Positions 56,220 to 63,788 are shown, numbered from the stretch's first letter. The stretch: DNA of 64,000 nt from CAMCXE01 sp036520615 (GCA_036520615.1 DATDJI010000090.1:31472-95471), one strand, 5' to 3'. The notes: a model not told the origin generated them from the sequence alone. Translations and numbers: made by a program.

Positions 56220-56510
56220 CTAAAGACACCCCTCTATGATTACCACATCCAATTCGGCGGCACCGTATCGGTATTTTTTTATACTATGATACTCAATTGA
56301 TTGCCAACAGTTCAGCGCGTCTGCATAGGAAGGAAATTGGATAACAGTGTTTCTCGATCGAGAACTCCCCTCCACTACTTCACTCTTCCCTGCTCTTATT
56401 ATGAATTCGCCACTATATTTTGTTATTGCTTCAGCTGTAAGTGAAGCATACTCAGCAAACTTCTCTGTATCAGATACATCAGCGCGCACGATCCAGTAGC
56501 CTTTATTCAT
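56220..56510 (-). CDS. DUF1330-family protein (second copy)
   Basis: A 96-residue DUF1330 protein with the motif VIQFPSYADALNCWQSIEYHSIKKYR. It is clearly divergent from the copy at 53931, so the two are not a recent duplication. It follows an attC-like element on its upstream side, which fits a cassette gene. Confidence 0.88.
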   Translation of the reverse strand: MNKGYWIVRADVSDTEKFAEYASLTAEAITKYSGEFIIRAGKSEVVEGSSRSRNTVIQFPSYADALNCWQSIEYHSIKKYRYGAAELDVVIIEGCL

Positions 56511-56536
56511 ATTTATTCCTCGCGAAGGCCGCCATC

Positions 56537-56684
56537 GCCCTAAGCTGAATTCAGCGGCATTTTAAAGATATCGTTGTGAATTACTTTTACGCAGCAAAAA
56601 GGAGGTGCCTAGCTAAAACTGCGGCTTAAAAGCTGCACAGCGCAGGCGTTTAAGCTCAAGCGACGGTGCACCCACTTGCTAGTG
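56537..56684 (-). repeat. attC-like element (shares core with two others)
   Basis: Noncoding spacer whose minus strand carries TTTTAGCTAGG at 56618-56608, identical to the cores at 57837-57827 and 59089-59079. The stop of the acetyltransferase gene lies in CACTAGC at its upstream end, one change from RYYYAAC. The other end has GCTTAGGGC, a changed R-prime. The cores look partly decayed. Confidence 0.55.
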
Positions 56685-57125
56685 ATTTTGGCCTCGGCAC
56701 ATTTTTATTGCAAGAACCGGTTTTCCGTTATATTCAGTAACAAACTCGGCAGACTTATTAAAGCCAAAACTTTCATATAATTTTTTTGCCGGCAGGTTTG
56801 AAGCAACCAGGCACAGCGAAGGCGTATCTTGAATATTTTCTAGCATGAATTTAAGCATATTTTTACCTACACCCTTGCGCTGAAATTGGGGCAGAACAAA
56901 AAGTGACCTTATTTCATTACCAAGAAATACACAATAACCCAAAATTTTAGTCTCCTCATAAACAAATACTTCAGACTCATTAAATGCTTTAAAGCGTTTT
57001 CCGTCTAAGTTAAGCGGAAGAAAATCAAATTCTTTAGTTTCAAAACGAAGCTCTTCAAGCTTTGTTAAAGAATATATCCTCAACATCTCAGGCAAATTAG
57101 TATTTCTATATTTTCGAATAGCCAC
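56679..57125 (-). CDS. GNAT acetyltransferase (cassette gene)
   Basis: Acetyl-CoA-dependent N-acetyltransferase of about 148 residues. The acetyl-CoA loop is LPQFQRKGVGKNML and the C-terminal part ends in LYESFGFNKSAEFV. I chose a GTG at 57125, because the protein then starts at AIRKYRN in the usual way and lies five bases past the preceding gene's stop. This gene and the transglutaminase-like gene may form one two-gene cassette. The substrate is unknown. Confidence 0.85.
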   Translation of the reverse strand: MAIRKYRNTNLPEMLRIYSLTKLEELRFETKEFDFLPLNLDGKRFKAFNESEVFVYEETKILGYCVFLGNEIRSLFVLPQFQRKGVGKNMLKFMLENIQDTPSLCLVASNLPAKKLYESFGFNKSAEFVTEYNGKPVLAIKMCRGQNH

Positions 57126-57130
57126 AGTTG

Positions 57131-57733
57131 TCAACACGTCTTCAGCGGTTTGTGGGCCCAAGCCAACTGGATATCGGGCAAATTTTCGGCCACCGCTTTA
57201 TAGGTGTTTTGTGTTAAAAGCATATCAACGACAAGGGGTAAGGGTTCAGCCCATATCTCCGGTAAATCAGCTTCTCCATCGACAACTATCGGGAATGCCA
57301 AACGCTCAACCGGAGGGCAGAAATCAGCTGAAACTCCGCTCTTATTTCCTCTGGCATCTATTCGATACCAGCCATATTGTTCAAGATATACGGCATTTAG
57401 GCCATGCAAACAAAACGGCGCTCTATCATCGCTTATCGTCAGTCGTTGATAACATAAGCCCGCAGGTATGCCGTTTGCGCGCAGTAATGCAGCAAGCAAG
57501 TGACTTTTTGCGTAGCAGTAACCTGTACCATACTTCAGAACATCTGACGCTTTGCACGTCACAGGATCACACCTGTAATCCCAACTGTGCTTAATTTGAT
57601 CTCGGACGAAAGTAAAACACCGCTGTGCGATTGTCTCGGGACTATTTGCCCCGCAAGCTAGAGACTTCGCCTTGGTTAATACGTTTGGAGTTTCCCAATC
57701 TATATATTCCGATGACTTTAGATATTCTTGCAA
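57131..57733 (-). CDS. Transglutaminase-like cysteine protein (cassette gene)
   Basis: Papain-like transglutaminase-core protein of 200 residues. The catalytic Cys is in GTGYCYAKSH (C73), the His in LHGLNAVY (H110) and the Asp in YRIDARGN (D126), a complete triad. The start seems to be TTG at 57733, with AGGA about ten bases upstream. Such proteins may be peptidases or amidases; the substrate is not known. An attC-like element lies just ahead of it. Confidence 0.85.
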   Translation of the reverse strand: MQEYLKSSEYIDWETPNVLTKAKSLACGANSPETIAQRCFTFVRDQIKHSWDYRCDPVTCKASDVLKYGTGYCYAKSHLLAALLRANGIPAGLCYQRLTISDDRAPFCLHGLNAVYLEQYGWYRIDARGNKSGVSADFCPPVERLAFPIVVDGEADLPEIWAEPLPLVVDMLLTQNTYKAVAENLPDIQLAWAHKPLKTC

Positions 57734-57765
57734 TTTTTCGATTTCCTATTGTTTGCTAAAGCCAA

Positions 57766-57886
57766 GCTTAGCGGCAGTTTTTAAATTGAGTTTTTGTGAA
57801 ATACTTTACGCAACAAAACCGGGGACCCTAGCTAAAATCCAAACTTAAAAACTGCGAAGCGTGCGAAATTCAACGACTTGTTATTT
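57766..57886 (-). repeat. attC-like cassette recombination site
   Basis: The minus strand opens with AAATAAC (57886-57880), which holds the GNAT stop codon, and continues AAGTCGTTGAA as in many attC sites. It has the shared TTTTAGCTAGG core and ends with GCTAAGC (57772-57766), one base from GTTRRRY. Total length is 121 bp. Confidence 0.62.
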
Positions 57887-58342
57887 TGCCTGCAAACGCA
57901 TCAGCTGAAAGCTAATGCCAGCAAAACTTTGGCGCTCACCTTCAGGTATAAAGCCAAACTTTTTGTACACAGGTATAGCAACGCTTGAAGATCTTACCCA
58001 GAACGTACCGGAAGCACCTTTTTGCATGGCATTTTTCTTTGCAAATTGCCACAGAAACGACGCGACACCTCTATTTCTTTCTTCTGGAATAACGAACAAC
58101 TGATCTATTTTTTCTTGGTCTTTTAGCGAAATAAAACCAAGTAAGCGATTTGATTCAATACAACAAAAAATACAGAAATCAGCGCTACCCAGCTTCTTTT
58201 CAAATTCAGTTGACGTATTAGCAGCAACAAAGCGATCCCAGCCTTCTTCGGTGAAGTCAACTCCACGCAGCTCTTCGCTTGCAGCTAAAACAATTTCAGA
58301 AAGCTCTACTGAGTTTTCAACTGTGGCAAATTTTACATGCAT
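57881..58342 (-). CDS. GNAT acetyltransferase (cassette gene)
   Basis: A 153-residue GNAT-fold protein. LFVIPEERNRGVASFLWQF gives the acetyl-CoA loop, and VYKKFGFIPEGERQSF is the typical C-terminal strand-helix. Its stop is inside the attC-like core at 57880-57886. It differs from the other two acetyltransferases of the array, so these were gained separately. The acceptor is unknown. Confidence 0.88.
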   Translation of the reverse strand: MHVKFATVENSVELSEIVLAASEELRGVDFTEEGWDRFVAANTSTEFEKKLGSADFCIFCCIESNRLLGFISLKDQEKIDQLFVIPEERNRGVASFLWQFAKKNAMQKGASGTFWVRSSSVAIPVYKKFGFIPEGERQSFAGISFQLMRLQAK

Positions 58343-58443
58343 ATATTTAGTTGTGCCCGGCTATGGCGCCGGAGTGCGACGGGGATTTTTTGCGGTAGCT
58401 ACTACAAAAAGGCCGACGGAACTCAGGCTGCACATGTTTGCAT
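58343..58443 (-). repeat. Possible degenerate attC-like spacer
   Basis: This 101-bp noncoding spacer is in the position of an attC between two cassette genes. It contains partial complementarity (GGCGCC and CCGGC-rich stretches) but lacks the shared TTTTAGCTAGG core, and I could not identify good R-prime and R-double-prime boxes. Called mainly by position. Confidence 0.3.
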
Positions 58444-59007
58444 TTAATCGTGGCCCTCACACCAAAACCCTAAAAGAGCGTCAGCTATATCACGGCTATC
58501 GTATTCATATTCTGCGCGGCTGTAAGCGTAATTTAAAAAACACCTAACGGCTTCTCTTTGCTTTTGATTAAACAGCGAAAACATAGCCTTCGAGTAGTCA
58601 TTTAAATAAGTGAGGCAAAATGACATGCCAAAATTATACTGGTTTTTCACATCAGCAATCATGAATGCCGGTAAGTGAAATCGCATTCCTTTTGCATCGA
58701 AGAAGCTTAAACTACTATTACAACGATTCAATTGCGCAACTGGAATATCGCGCCATCGCTCCTTTTCGTCCGACAATCTTTGAAACTGACGTTGTTCGAG
58801 TGTTTTATAGTCATCAATCGCCTGAGCCTCGTCAAGCCCAATGCCATCCTCTAATACTACACCGTCAAAAGCATCGGTAATGATCGCAATAAGTTCGTTG
58901 GCGCGCTCTTGGATTGCACGAGCTTTTGTGATGGTTTCTTCTTCATAACCATTTTGCTTCATTTCTTCAATATCTTCGGCTGAGTAATATTCCATTTTAA
59001 TTGCCAA
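58444..59007 (-). CDS. DUF6714-like protein (cassette gene)
   Basis: Hypothetical cytoplasmic protein of 187 residues. The stretch with GIGLDEAQAIDDY, then DIPVAQLNRCNSSLSFFDAKGMRFHLPAFMIADV, is what I associate with DUF6714, a family of unknown function; the second string is longer than one motif and includes the invariant-looking FFDAKGMRFHLPAF. No catalytic residues are proposed. It is flanked on both sides by spacer elements, consistent with a cassette. Confidence 0.75.
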   Translation of the reverse strand: MAIKMEYYSAEDIEEMKQNGYEEETITKARAIQERANELIAIITDAFDGVVLEDGIGLDEAQAIDDYKTLEQRQFQRLSDEKERWRDIPVAQLNRCNSSLSFFDAKGMRFHLPAFMIADVKNQYNFGMSFCLTYLNDYSKAMFSLFNQKQREAVRCFLNYAYSRAEYEYDSRDIADALLGFWCEGHD

Positions 59008-59015
59008 GCACCGAT

Positions 59016-59135
59016 TTTTAGCGGCGGATTTTAAGTTGTACTGTTGTGGAACACTTTTGCGCAGCGAACCATGGGAGGCCTAGCTAAAACCGTGGCTTAA
59101 ACTATCCAGCCCTTAGGGCGATGCTTGAGTTATTT
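59016..59135 (-). repeat. attC-like cassette recombination site
   Basis: The minus strand begins AAATAAC (59135-59129) just after the SRPBCC gene stop and contains the shared TTTTAGCTAGG core (59089-59079). It ends near GCTAAAA (59022-59016), a changed R-prime. About 80 bases align by eye with the elements at 56537 and 57766. Confidence 0.6.
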
Positions 59136-59136
59136 A

Positions 59137-59574
59137 TTACATTTTTGACTCAGCAATAGCTTTAATTTTCTCATTATGAAGGTTATACCTACACTGATAA
59201 GAAGGGATCAGTTTACGTTTAGCCAAACCGCTAAGGGCGCCACAAAATTTTTCTTCCTGCACTAGCGTGCAGCGGGATTCCGATATTTTTGACAAAGTAA
59301 ATTTTCTAATACCGCTAAGCAAACTTCCAATTAATGGAAGCTCTCCCTTCCATTCCAGAAGCCTACCATCTACCACTTTTACTTCTTTCAGGTTTATTCG
59401 CAATGGAACTCCAATCATCTGAGTCCTAAGCAATATTGGGATACCATTTTTCGTACGAACCTCGACACTGCTTTTATGCCACTCACTCCATTTTGAGAAA
59501 TTTGAAATAATATCCCAAACAACATTAGCATTAGTCTCTATTTCTGTTTCTACTCTAACATCAGAATTGTTCAT
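59137..59574 (-). CDS. SRPBCC (START-like) ligand-binding protein (cassette gene)
   Basis: A 145-residue helix-grip fold protein. It begins RVETEIETNANVVWDIISNFSKWSEWHKS, typical of polyketide cyclase/dehydratase-like SRPBCC members, and has a beta-rich centre (LEWKGELPLIGSLLSG) and a long C-terminal helix. The ligand is unknown. Spacers with attC-like ends lie on both sides. Confidence 0.82.
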   Translation of the reverse strand: MNNSDVRVETEIETNANVVWDIISNFSKWSEWHKSSVEVRTKNGIPILLRTQMIGVPLRINLKEVKVVDGRLLEWKGELPLIGSLLSGIRKFTLSKISESRCTLVQEEKFCGALSGLAKRKLIPSYQCRYNLHNEKIKAIAESKM

Positions 59575-59591
59575 GGCCTACTACCCAGAAA

Positions 59592-59708
59592 ATATAACGT
59601 CGCGATAAACAGTGGTTTAAAGTTGCACTTTTGCCATACAATGGAGCCATGCAGAATACAAAAGTGCAACAAAAAAGACGTCCGCAAAATTGCTTTTTTA
59701 TAAATTTA
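59592..59708 (-). repeat. attC-like spacer with a perfect 12-bp inverted repeat
   Basis: It ends on the minus strand with CGTTATAT (R-prime-like, 59598-59592) 18 bp before the SRPBCC gene. Inside, GTTGCACTTTTG (59622-59633) is perfectly complementary to CAAAAGTGCAAC (59659-59670) with a 25-base loop, as expected for a foldable cassette site. The upstream core box is unclear. Confidence 0.5.
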
Positions 59709-60113
59709 TTATAACGGCCACGAATCAAGAGGTGACTCAATTTTCTTGGGGCCATTCTCTAAATTAGCAATCAGTCCTTCTGGATAGTGAGCATTCATTT
59801 CACTTCGCGTATGTACAAACTCTAAATTCGGGCCGAAAAAACATGTATTATTTAAACTTAGTAGTTCATAAATAATTTCAGGTAGCTTCTCGTGAAGAAT
59901 TGGACGATCAAAGGTAATTCCAGTTATACCTGTATATAAATCGCCCGATAATGGCGCGCAATCACAAATATCGCCAACATGTGATCGAAATTCCAGTCCG
60001 AAATTTCCTTCTATAATCTCTCCATATTTTTCTAGTATTTCTACAAGTTCGCCATATGGAATATTCGCACAATCTCCATTTTCGAATTTCTCTATATAAA
60101 CTTTATACCCCAT
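59709..60113 (-). CDS. Hypothetical cassette protein
   Basis: Acidic 134-residue cytoplasmic protein with no signal peptide or helix long enough for a membrane. It includes GELVEILEKYGEIIEG, GDICDCAPLSGD and GLIANLENGPKKIESPLDSWP. I do not recognise the family. Acidic compact proteins of this size are often immunity-like, but nothing here proves that. It is flanked by cassette-type spacers. Confidence 0.7.
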   Translation of the reverse strand: MGYKVYIEKFENGDCANIPYGELVEILEKYGEIIEGNFGLEFRSHVGDICDCAPLSGDLYTGITGITFDRPILHEKLPEIIYELLSLNNTCFFGPNLEFVHTRSEMNAHYPEGLIANLENGPKKIESPLDSWPL

Positions 60114-60129
60114 ATTACTTTCCCGAGTT

Positions 60130-60239
60130 ATTACGTCAGCACAATTGGCAAGTTGGGCGCAGTATTTTTACGACAAAAATGCCAAAGCTAGTCTTAAAAA
60201 TGCGTAGCCCCGACCGTCGGATTGGTGCGATTGTTAGGC
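60130..60239 (-). repeat. attC-like element after the beta-lactamase gene
   Basis: The minus strand has a perfect GCCTAAC core (60239-60233) followed by AATCGCACC, the classic start of an attC site, 33 bp past the beta-lactamase stop. The far end, near GTAATAAC (60140-60133 region), is one change from a GTTRRRY-type box. Confidence 0.55.
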
Positions 60240-60271
60240 ATCAGTTGAATGTGGAATCAACGGAACAGTAC

Positions 60272-61174
60272 TTAACTTCTGGCCCATTCAGCAGCAATCT
60301 TTCCCACTTCAGCGAGGACAGCCTCATGCCTCGCCTCTACCTTTTCCGCGTATTCGCCGCTGTCGAAATAGGCAGCAATGATAATTGGGTTCTTGCCGGG
60401 CGGAAAAGTGACAGCGACGTCATTGCACTTATTGGTCGTCCCTGCGTCTCGCCCAGTCCCAGTCTTGTCACCGGTACGCCAGTCAGTGGGGAGGCCGGCT
60501 CGCAGCCGACTGGCGCCTGTGCCTGTGTTTCGCATCCACTCTAAAAGTCGTTCCCGCGATCCGTGCGACAAAACACGGCCAGTCGTGATTCGACGGACAA
60601 GTTGCGCATATGCAAGGGGCGTGGTGGTGTCGCGAACATCGGCTGAAAGAACTAAACCCAAGTCTGGCTCATAGCGATCCAGGCGGCTCACCTTATCGCC
60701 CATTTCTCGGAACTTCTCGGTGACGGCGGCAGGACCGCCTAAGCGTTTGATCAAAAGGTTCGCGGCAACACCATCGCTCACTTCTTGAGCCGCTTGCGCC
60801 AGAGCGGCAATACTCAAACCGCCCTTGGCGAGATTCTTTCGCGTAACTGGCGCCCAAGGCAGAAGATCCGCCTCTGAATAGTTCAGTATCTCCTCAAGAT
60901 TCAAGCGCGCCTTGTCTGCCTCGCGCAAGAAGGCGGCAACTATTGCCAGCTTGACCGTCGAGCACATTGCAAAGCGCTCCTCAATGCGGTTACCGCTAGT
61001 TTCACCGGTAACTGTGTCAAGAAAGCAAACGCCTAGGCGCGCCTGTCCCAGTTCTAATACTCGAAGTCGCTCGGCGGCATCAAAGCGACGCGTCGCTGGT
61101 TTTGCGGCAGCGGGCAGTGCCAGAAGTGAGCTCGCGGCCATGGACGTAATGAAAAAGTCGCGTCTTGTGAACAT
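60272..61174 (-). CDS. Class A beta-lactamase with Tat signal
   Basis: Serine beta-lactamase of 300 residues that hydrolyses beta-lactam antibiotics in the periplasm. The N-terminus has the twin-arginine motif TRRDFF and a likely cleavage after LPAAA. Catalytic motifs are S72-T-V-K (Ambler 70-73), SDG at 133-135 (130-132, normally SDN), E169 in EPDLG (166-170) and K237-T-G (234-236). Gly replaces Asn at both 132 and 170; Gly at 170 also occurs in GES-type enzymes. A Cys precedes the nucleophile as in several carbapenemases, but the matching Cys at 238 is not evident. The gene is visibly richer in G+C than its neighbours and is flanked by attC-like sites, which indicates acquisition. Confidence 0.95.
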   Translation of the reverse strand: MFTRRDFFITSMAASSLLALPAAAKPATRRFDAAERLRVLELGQARLGVCFLDTVTGETSGNRIEERFAMCSTVKLAIVAAFLREADKARLNLEEILNYSEADLLPWAPVTRKNLAKGGLSIAALAQAAQEVSDGVAANLLIKRLGGPAAVTEKFREMGDKVSRLDRYEPDLGLVLSADVRDTTTPLAYAQLVRRITTGRVLSHGSRERLLEWMRNTGTGASRLRAGLPTDWRTGDKTGTGRDAGTTNKCNDVAVTFPPGKNPIIIAAYFDSGEYAEKVEARHEAVLAEVGKIAAEWARS

Positions 61175-61199
61175 TCAATTGATCCTATTATTTGGTAGA

Positions 61200-61345
61200 C
61201 AGGGTTGTATCAGGTGAGCCTATTTGCGAGCAAGGCGGCCGTATTTAAGTCGTGGGTTTGTGGAATAATTTGTGCGGCAGAGCCAAAAAACTGCGACTTA
61301 AAAACTGCTCTGGGAGGCACGTAGTGGTTCAGCGACTTGTTAGAG
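61200..61345 (-). repeat. attC-like element upstream of the beta-lactamase gene
   Basis: CTCTAAC (61345-61339, minus strand) followed by AAGTCGCTGAA lies within the last codons of the acetyltransferase gene. Internal GCAGTTTTTAAGTCGCAGTTTTTTGG resembles the other elements in its first 20 bases. The R-prime end near GCAAATAGGC is altered. Confidence 0.5.
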
Positions 61346-61820
61346 CTTTCGTAAAAAACAGTTTGTCTACAAACATAACCGGAAAGCTAGTAGGCAGCAT
61401 AGATTCGTCTAGTTCAATATAGCCATTCTTACGGTAAAATTTATGTGCTGCAACAAAACGCTCCGTTGTACCTAAATAAATCGCGGTAGCCTTTTTTTGA
61501 ATTAGCGCCCACTTTTCTGCATATACAAGTAGATTCTTAGCGACGCAGCACTCTGAACCTCTAAAACCAGATTTTACGAACATTTTACGTAACGCATATT
61601 GCCCGCCGCCTAAATTAAGTAACGCTATAGTTCCGACAATATTAGCCCCCTGCTTTGAAACCCAAAAGCCACCACCATTTTCAATATAAAATTCAGAGAT
61701 ATTTTGTAGATCTGACTGGTCAGACAAAGTAATTGAAAGACCAAACTCTTCTCTTTGTATATGAAGAATGAGCGAAATAATCCGGTCTTTAAAATCTTCA
61801 GAATACTGTACGATTTGCAT
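61329..61820 (-). CDS. GNAT acetyltransferase (cassette gene)
   Basis: A GNAT-fold protein of about 163 residues. FVKSGFRGSECCVAKNLLVYA takes the place of the acetyl-CoA loop, and AHKFYRKNGYIELDE is the C-terminal signature. The ATG at 61820 has AAGAAGAG upstream; a GTG at 61832 is possible. The last codons lie inside an attC-like element, the usual cassette economy. The substrate is unknown. Confidence 0.85.
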   Translation of the reverse strand: MQIVQYSEDFKDRIISLILHIQREEFGLSITLSDQSDLQNISEFYIENGGGFWVSKQGANIVGTIALLNLGGGQYALRKMFVKSGFRGSECCVAKNLLVYAEKWALIQKKATAIYLGTTERFVAAHKFYRKNGYIELDESMLPTSFPVMFVDKLFFTKALTSR

Positions 61821-61840
61821 CGCATTGACCACTCTTCTTG

Positions 61841-61962
61841 TTCTAACGCAGAGTTCATCGAAAGGTTTTAAGTTATGATTTTTTAAGCAGCAAAACCAAA
61901 AAATCGCAACCTAAAAACTGTCCAGCGCATCGAGTGTGCGGCGTTGAAACGACTTGTATAAA
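61841..61962 (-). repeat. attC-like cassette recombination site
   Basis: The minus strand ends with a good R-prime, GCGTTAGAA (GTTAGAA at 61847-61841), 20 bp before the acetyltransferase gene. The upstream end, TTTATACAAGTCGTTTC (61962 downward), resembles the TAACAAGTCGTTG of other elements with a changed core. GACAGTTTTTAGGTTGCG in the middle matches the shared pattern. Confidence 0.6.
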
Positions 61963-61977
61963 TTTGTATTTAAAGCA

Positions 61978-62379
61978 TTACTGAATTAGCAATACTGCCA
62001 AACCAAGAATTATGATAAATACCAGAATTGCACCCTTTAGAAGAAAAGTACGTTTTTTCTCTTTTCGAAAATTGGCTTCATTTTTTTCTGGTAGAAACCA
62101 AACCTTCAAAGCAGCCACCTGAATCAAATGGCCAATTGTTACCGGATAATAACCGAACTGCGGGTTTTCAGGCCACCCCACTTCAGGTGAGAAGTGGAGA
62201 GAAAAATTGAATGCAGCAAAGTCTATTTCAAATTTACTCTGCATTTCTTCAAGAAGCTCAGCAACATCGTCACCAGATAACTTTAGGTCTTGCTCAAGAT
62301 ATAGCTCATTTGAAAAAGCCTCAGGCTTTTTCAAAGTGTGGTGAGAGATGATTTCGTAAACTTCTTTAGTGATTTCCAT
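61978..62379 (-). CDS. DUF1493-family protein with C-terminal membrane helix (cassette gene)
   Basis: This 133-residue protein has an N-terminal acyl-carrier-protein-like helical region with LYLEQDLKLSGDDVAELLEEM, then FSLHFSPEVGW and YPVTIGHLIQVA, as in DUF1493. A basic linker and one membrane helix (about 112-131) follow. The serine that carries a phosphopantetheine arm in true ACPs is not evident at the expected place. Cassette position is supported by a good R-prime at each side. Confidence 0.85.
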   Translation of the reverse strand: MEITKEVYEIISHHTLKKPEAFSNELYLEQDLKLSGDDVAELLEEMQSKFEIDFAAFNFSLHFSPEVGWPENPQFGYYPVTIGHLIQVAALKVWFLPEKNEANFRKEKKRTFLLKGAILVFIIILGLAVLLIQ

Positions 62380-62384
62380 TTGAT

Positions 62385-62470
62385 TTATAACGCTGTTTTA
62401 ACTTGCGTTTTGCGTGGCGCGAGCCTTTTTGCAAGAGTCGTGCACCCAAATAAGTCAGGTTGCAAACATG
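62385..62470 (-). repeat. attC-like cassette recombination site
   Basis: The minus strand ends with AGCGTTATAA (GTTATAA at 62391-62385) six bases before the DUF1493 start. The upstream end has TTGCAAC near 62464, a plausible R-double-prime. CGCAAAACGCAAGTTAAAAC before the R-prime resembles other cassette sites. Confidence 0.55.
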
Positions 62471-62478
62471 GTTGGCTT

Positions 62479-63519
62479 TTACAACTTGAGGAATTTTCTG
62501 ATTCTCTTTACCAACTCAGGTCTGTTTTTCTGTATTGGCAATTCAAGTAAGAAATAGCTAAACAACGTGAATAGTGAAGTTAACGCAAGCCCGCAAGTGA
62601 AGTGAAGCCAGCTTGGGAGTGCAGCACTTTTCAACATATAGAGAATGGGATAGTGCCACAAATAGAACGAATAGCTTAGAACACCAACAAATACGAGCAC
62701 TTGGTTTGATAACGCCTTAACCAACACTCCAGAGCCATGCGTGGCTAGATAAAGCACTAAGAACGGACTAGCCAGGGTGACTATAGGAAGCGTGATGCTT
62801 CTATGGAGAAATCCTATCGACTCACCAATAATCGCCGCAAGAATTGCCAATAAACTAGGAAAGACCAAAAGGTTAGAAGATCTTTCTAGCTGCTTCGAGT
62901 AGATGGCAAACAAACTGCCAATAGCTAAACCCCCCAACTTCAAAAGTGGGCTAAACGGCGATTCTTTTCCGAAAAAATACCATCCGGTTAGACTCGAAAT
63001 AGTTAGGATAATTAGAATAGTTGCTATGGCCGTTCTCGAAGAATGTCTGAAACTCGCTAGAAGCAAAAGGGGCCAGATCAGATAGTATTGCTCCTCCATG
63101 GATAAAGACCATGTGTGGCTAACAATACCGATACCAGAGAGGTCGAAGACAGTCAGTACAATATTGGTTGTGTATGTTATTGCGGCTGCAAACGATAATA
63201 GAGCGGTCTTCCAACTCCCAATTAGCAAGAAGAAGGCTGGTACACAAACAGCTATCATTAGTATTAGAGCAGGATAAAGACGCAACAGCCTTTTGATATA
63301 GAAATCTGGCAAATCTACAGTGCCGCTTTTTTGATGTTCTTTGACCAAAATCGACGTGATCAAATAGCCACTAATAACAAAAAATATATCAACACCAAGC
63401 CCTCCAGGAAAACCAGACCGAGGAAGTGCGTGAATGACGAACACCATGAAGACAGCAATCGCTCGCAGACCGTCGAGAGCTGGCATATAAGTTAAGGTAT
63501 TTGTCCGGAATGAGTTCAT
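62479..63519 (-). CDS. OafA/YrhL-type membrane acyltransferase (acyltransferase 3)
   Basis: Polytopic protein of 346 residues with about ten helices, which transfers acyl groups to cell-surface polysaccharide or related glycans. The N-terminus has PALDGLRAIAVFMVFVIHA, including the conserved Arg and His, then GGLGVDIFFVISGYLIT and FYIKRLLRLYPAL, and later HTWSLSMEEQYYLIWP. The ribosome site AAGGG precedes the ATG by seven bases. It is the first gene of the minus-strand array in view. It may itself be a large cassette, or the chromosomal flank. Confidence 0.93.
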   Translation of the reverse strand: MNSFRTNTLTYMPALDGLRAIAVFMVFVIHALPRSGFPGGLGVDIFFVISGYLITSILVKEHQKSGTVDLPDFYIKRLLRLYPALILMIAVCVPAFFLLIGSWKTALLSFAAAITYTTNIVLTVFDLSGIGIVSHTWSLSMEEQYYLIWPLLLLASFRHSSRTAIATILIILTISSLTGWYFFGKESPFSPLLKLGGLAIGSLFAIYSKQLERSSNLLVFPSLLAILAAIIGESIGFLHRSITLPIVTLASPFLVLYLATHGSGVLVKALSNQVLVFVGVLSYSFYLWHYPILYMLKSAALPSWLHFTCGLALTSLFTLFSYFLLELPIQKNRPELVKRIRKFLKL

Positions 63520-63758
63520 TGAGTGCCCTTTTTTGCAGCAATTTGTATATCCGAGACGCCCCTGTAATAGCTCCAGTTCGAATCTGGCTACTAGCTACTA
63601 CTAGGCTCCTCAAGTGGTAATACATTAGCCACTTTGACCAAGTATCGATCTTCAACAGATTGAATAGTGAAGGCAATTTAGCAGAAGTATGCTGCTCCTG
63701 TGAAGACGAGACTTCTGTAAACCCAACGCCGGTAACAGGTGAATTTATGGGGGTGATT

Positions 63759-63788
63759 GTTTTGTGCCCTGCCTTTCCGGCACAAAAC
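63759..63788. repeat. Perfect 10-bp hairpin inside a longer imperfect palindrome
   Basis: GTTTTGTGCC (63759-63768) pairs with GGCACAAAAC (63779-63788) across a ten-base loop. Further out, AATTTAT pairs with ATAAATT and GTAAC with GTTAC, so about 95 bp can fold. ACCCAAC at 63721-63727 (GTTGGGT on the minus strand) fits an R-prime core. This could be another cassette site, upstream of the acyltransferase. Confidence 0.5.

Noticed and set aside
60056..60674. Plus-strand frames across the beta-lactamase gene
   Set aside because: Antisense shadows of a gene with complete catalytic motifs.
53824..62470. Reading the regularly spaced elements as a CRISPR array
   Set aside because: Spacing is by whole genes, the repeats are 80-150 bp and variable, and no cas gene is seen.
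63389..63676. 95-codon minus-strand frame overlapping the acyltransferase start
   Set aside because: Different frame from a well-supported gene and no protein-like pattern.
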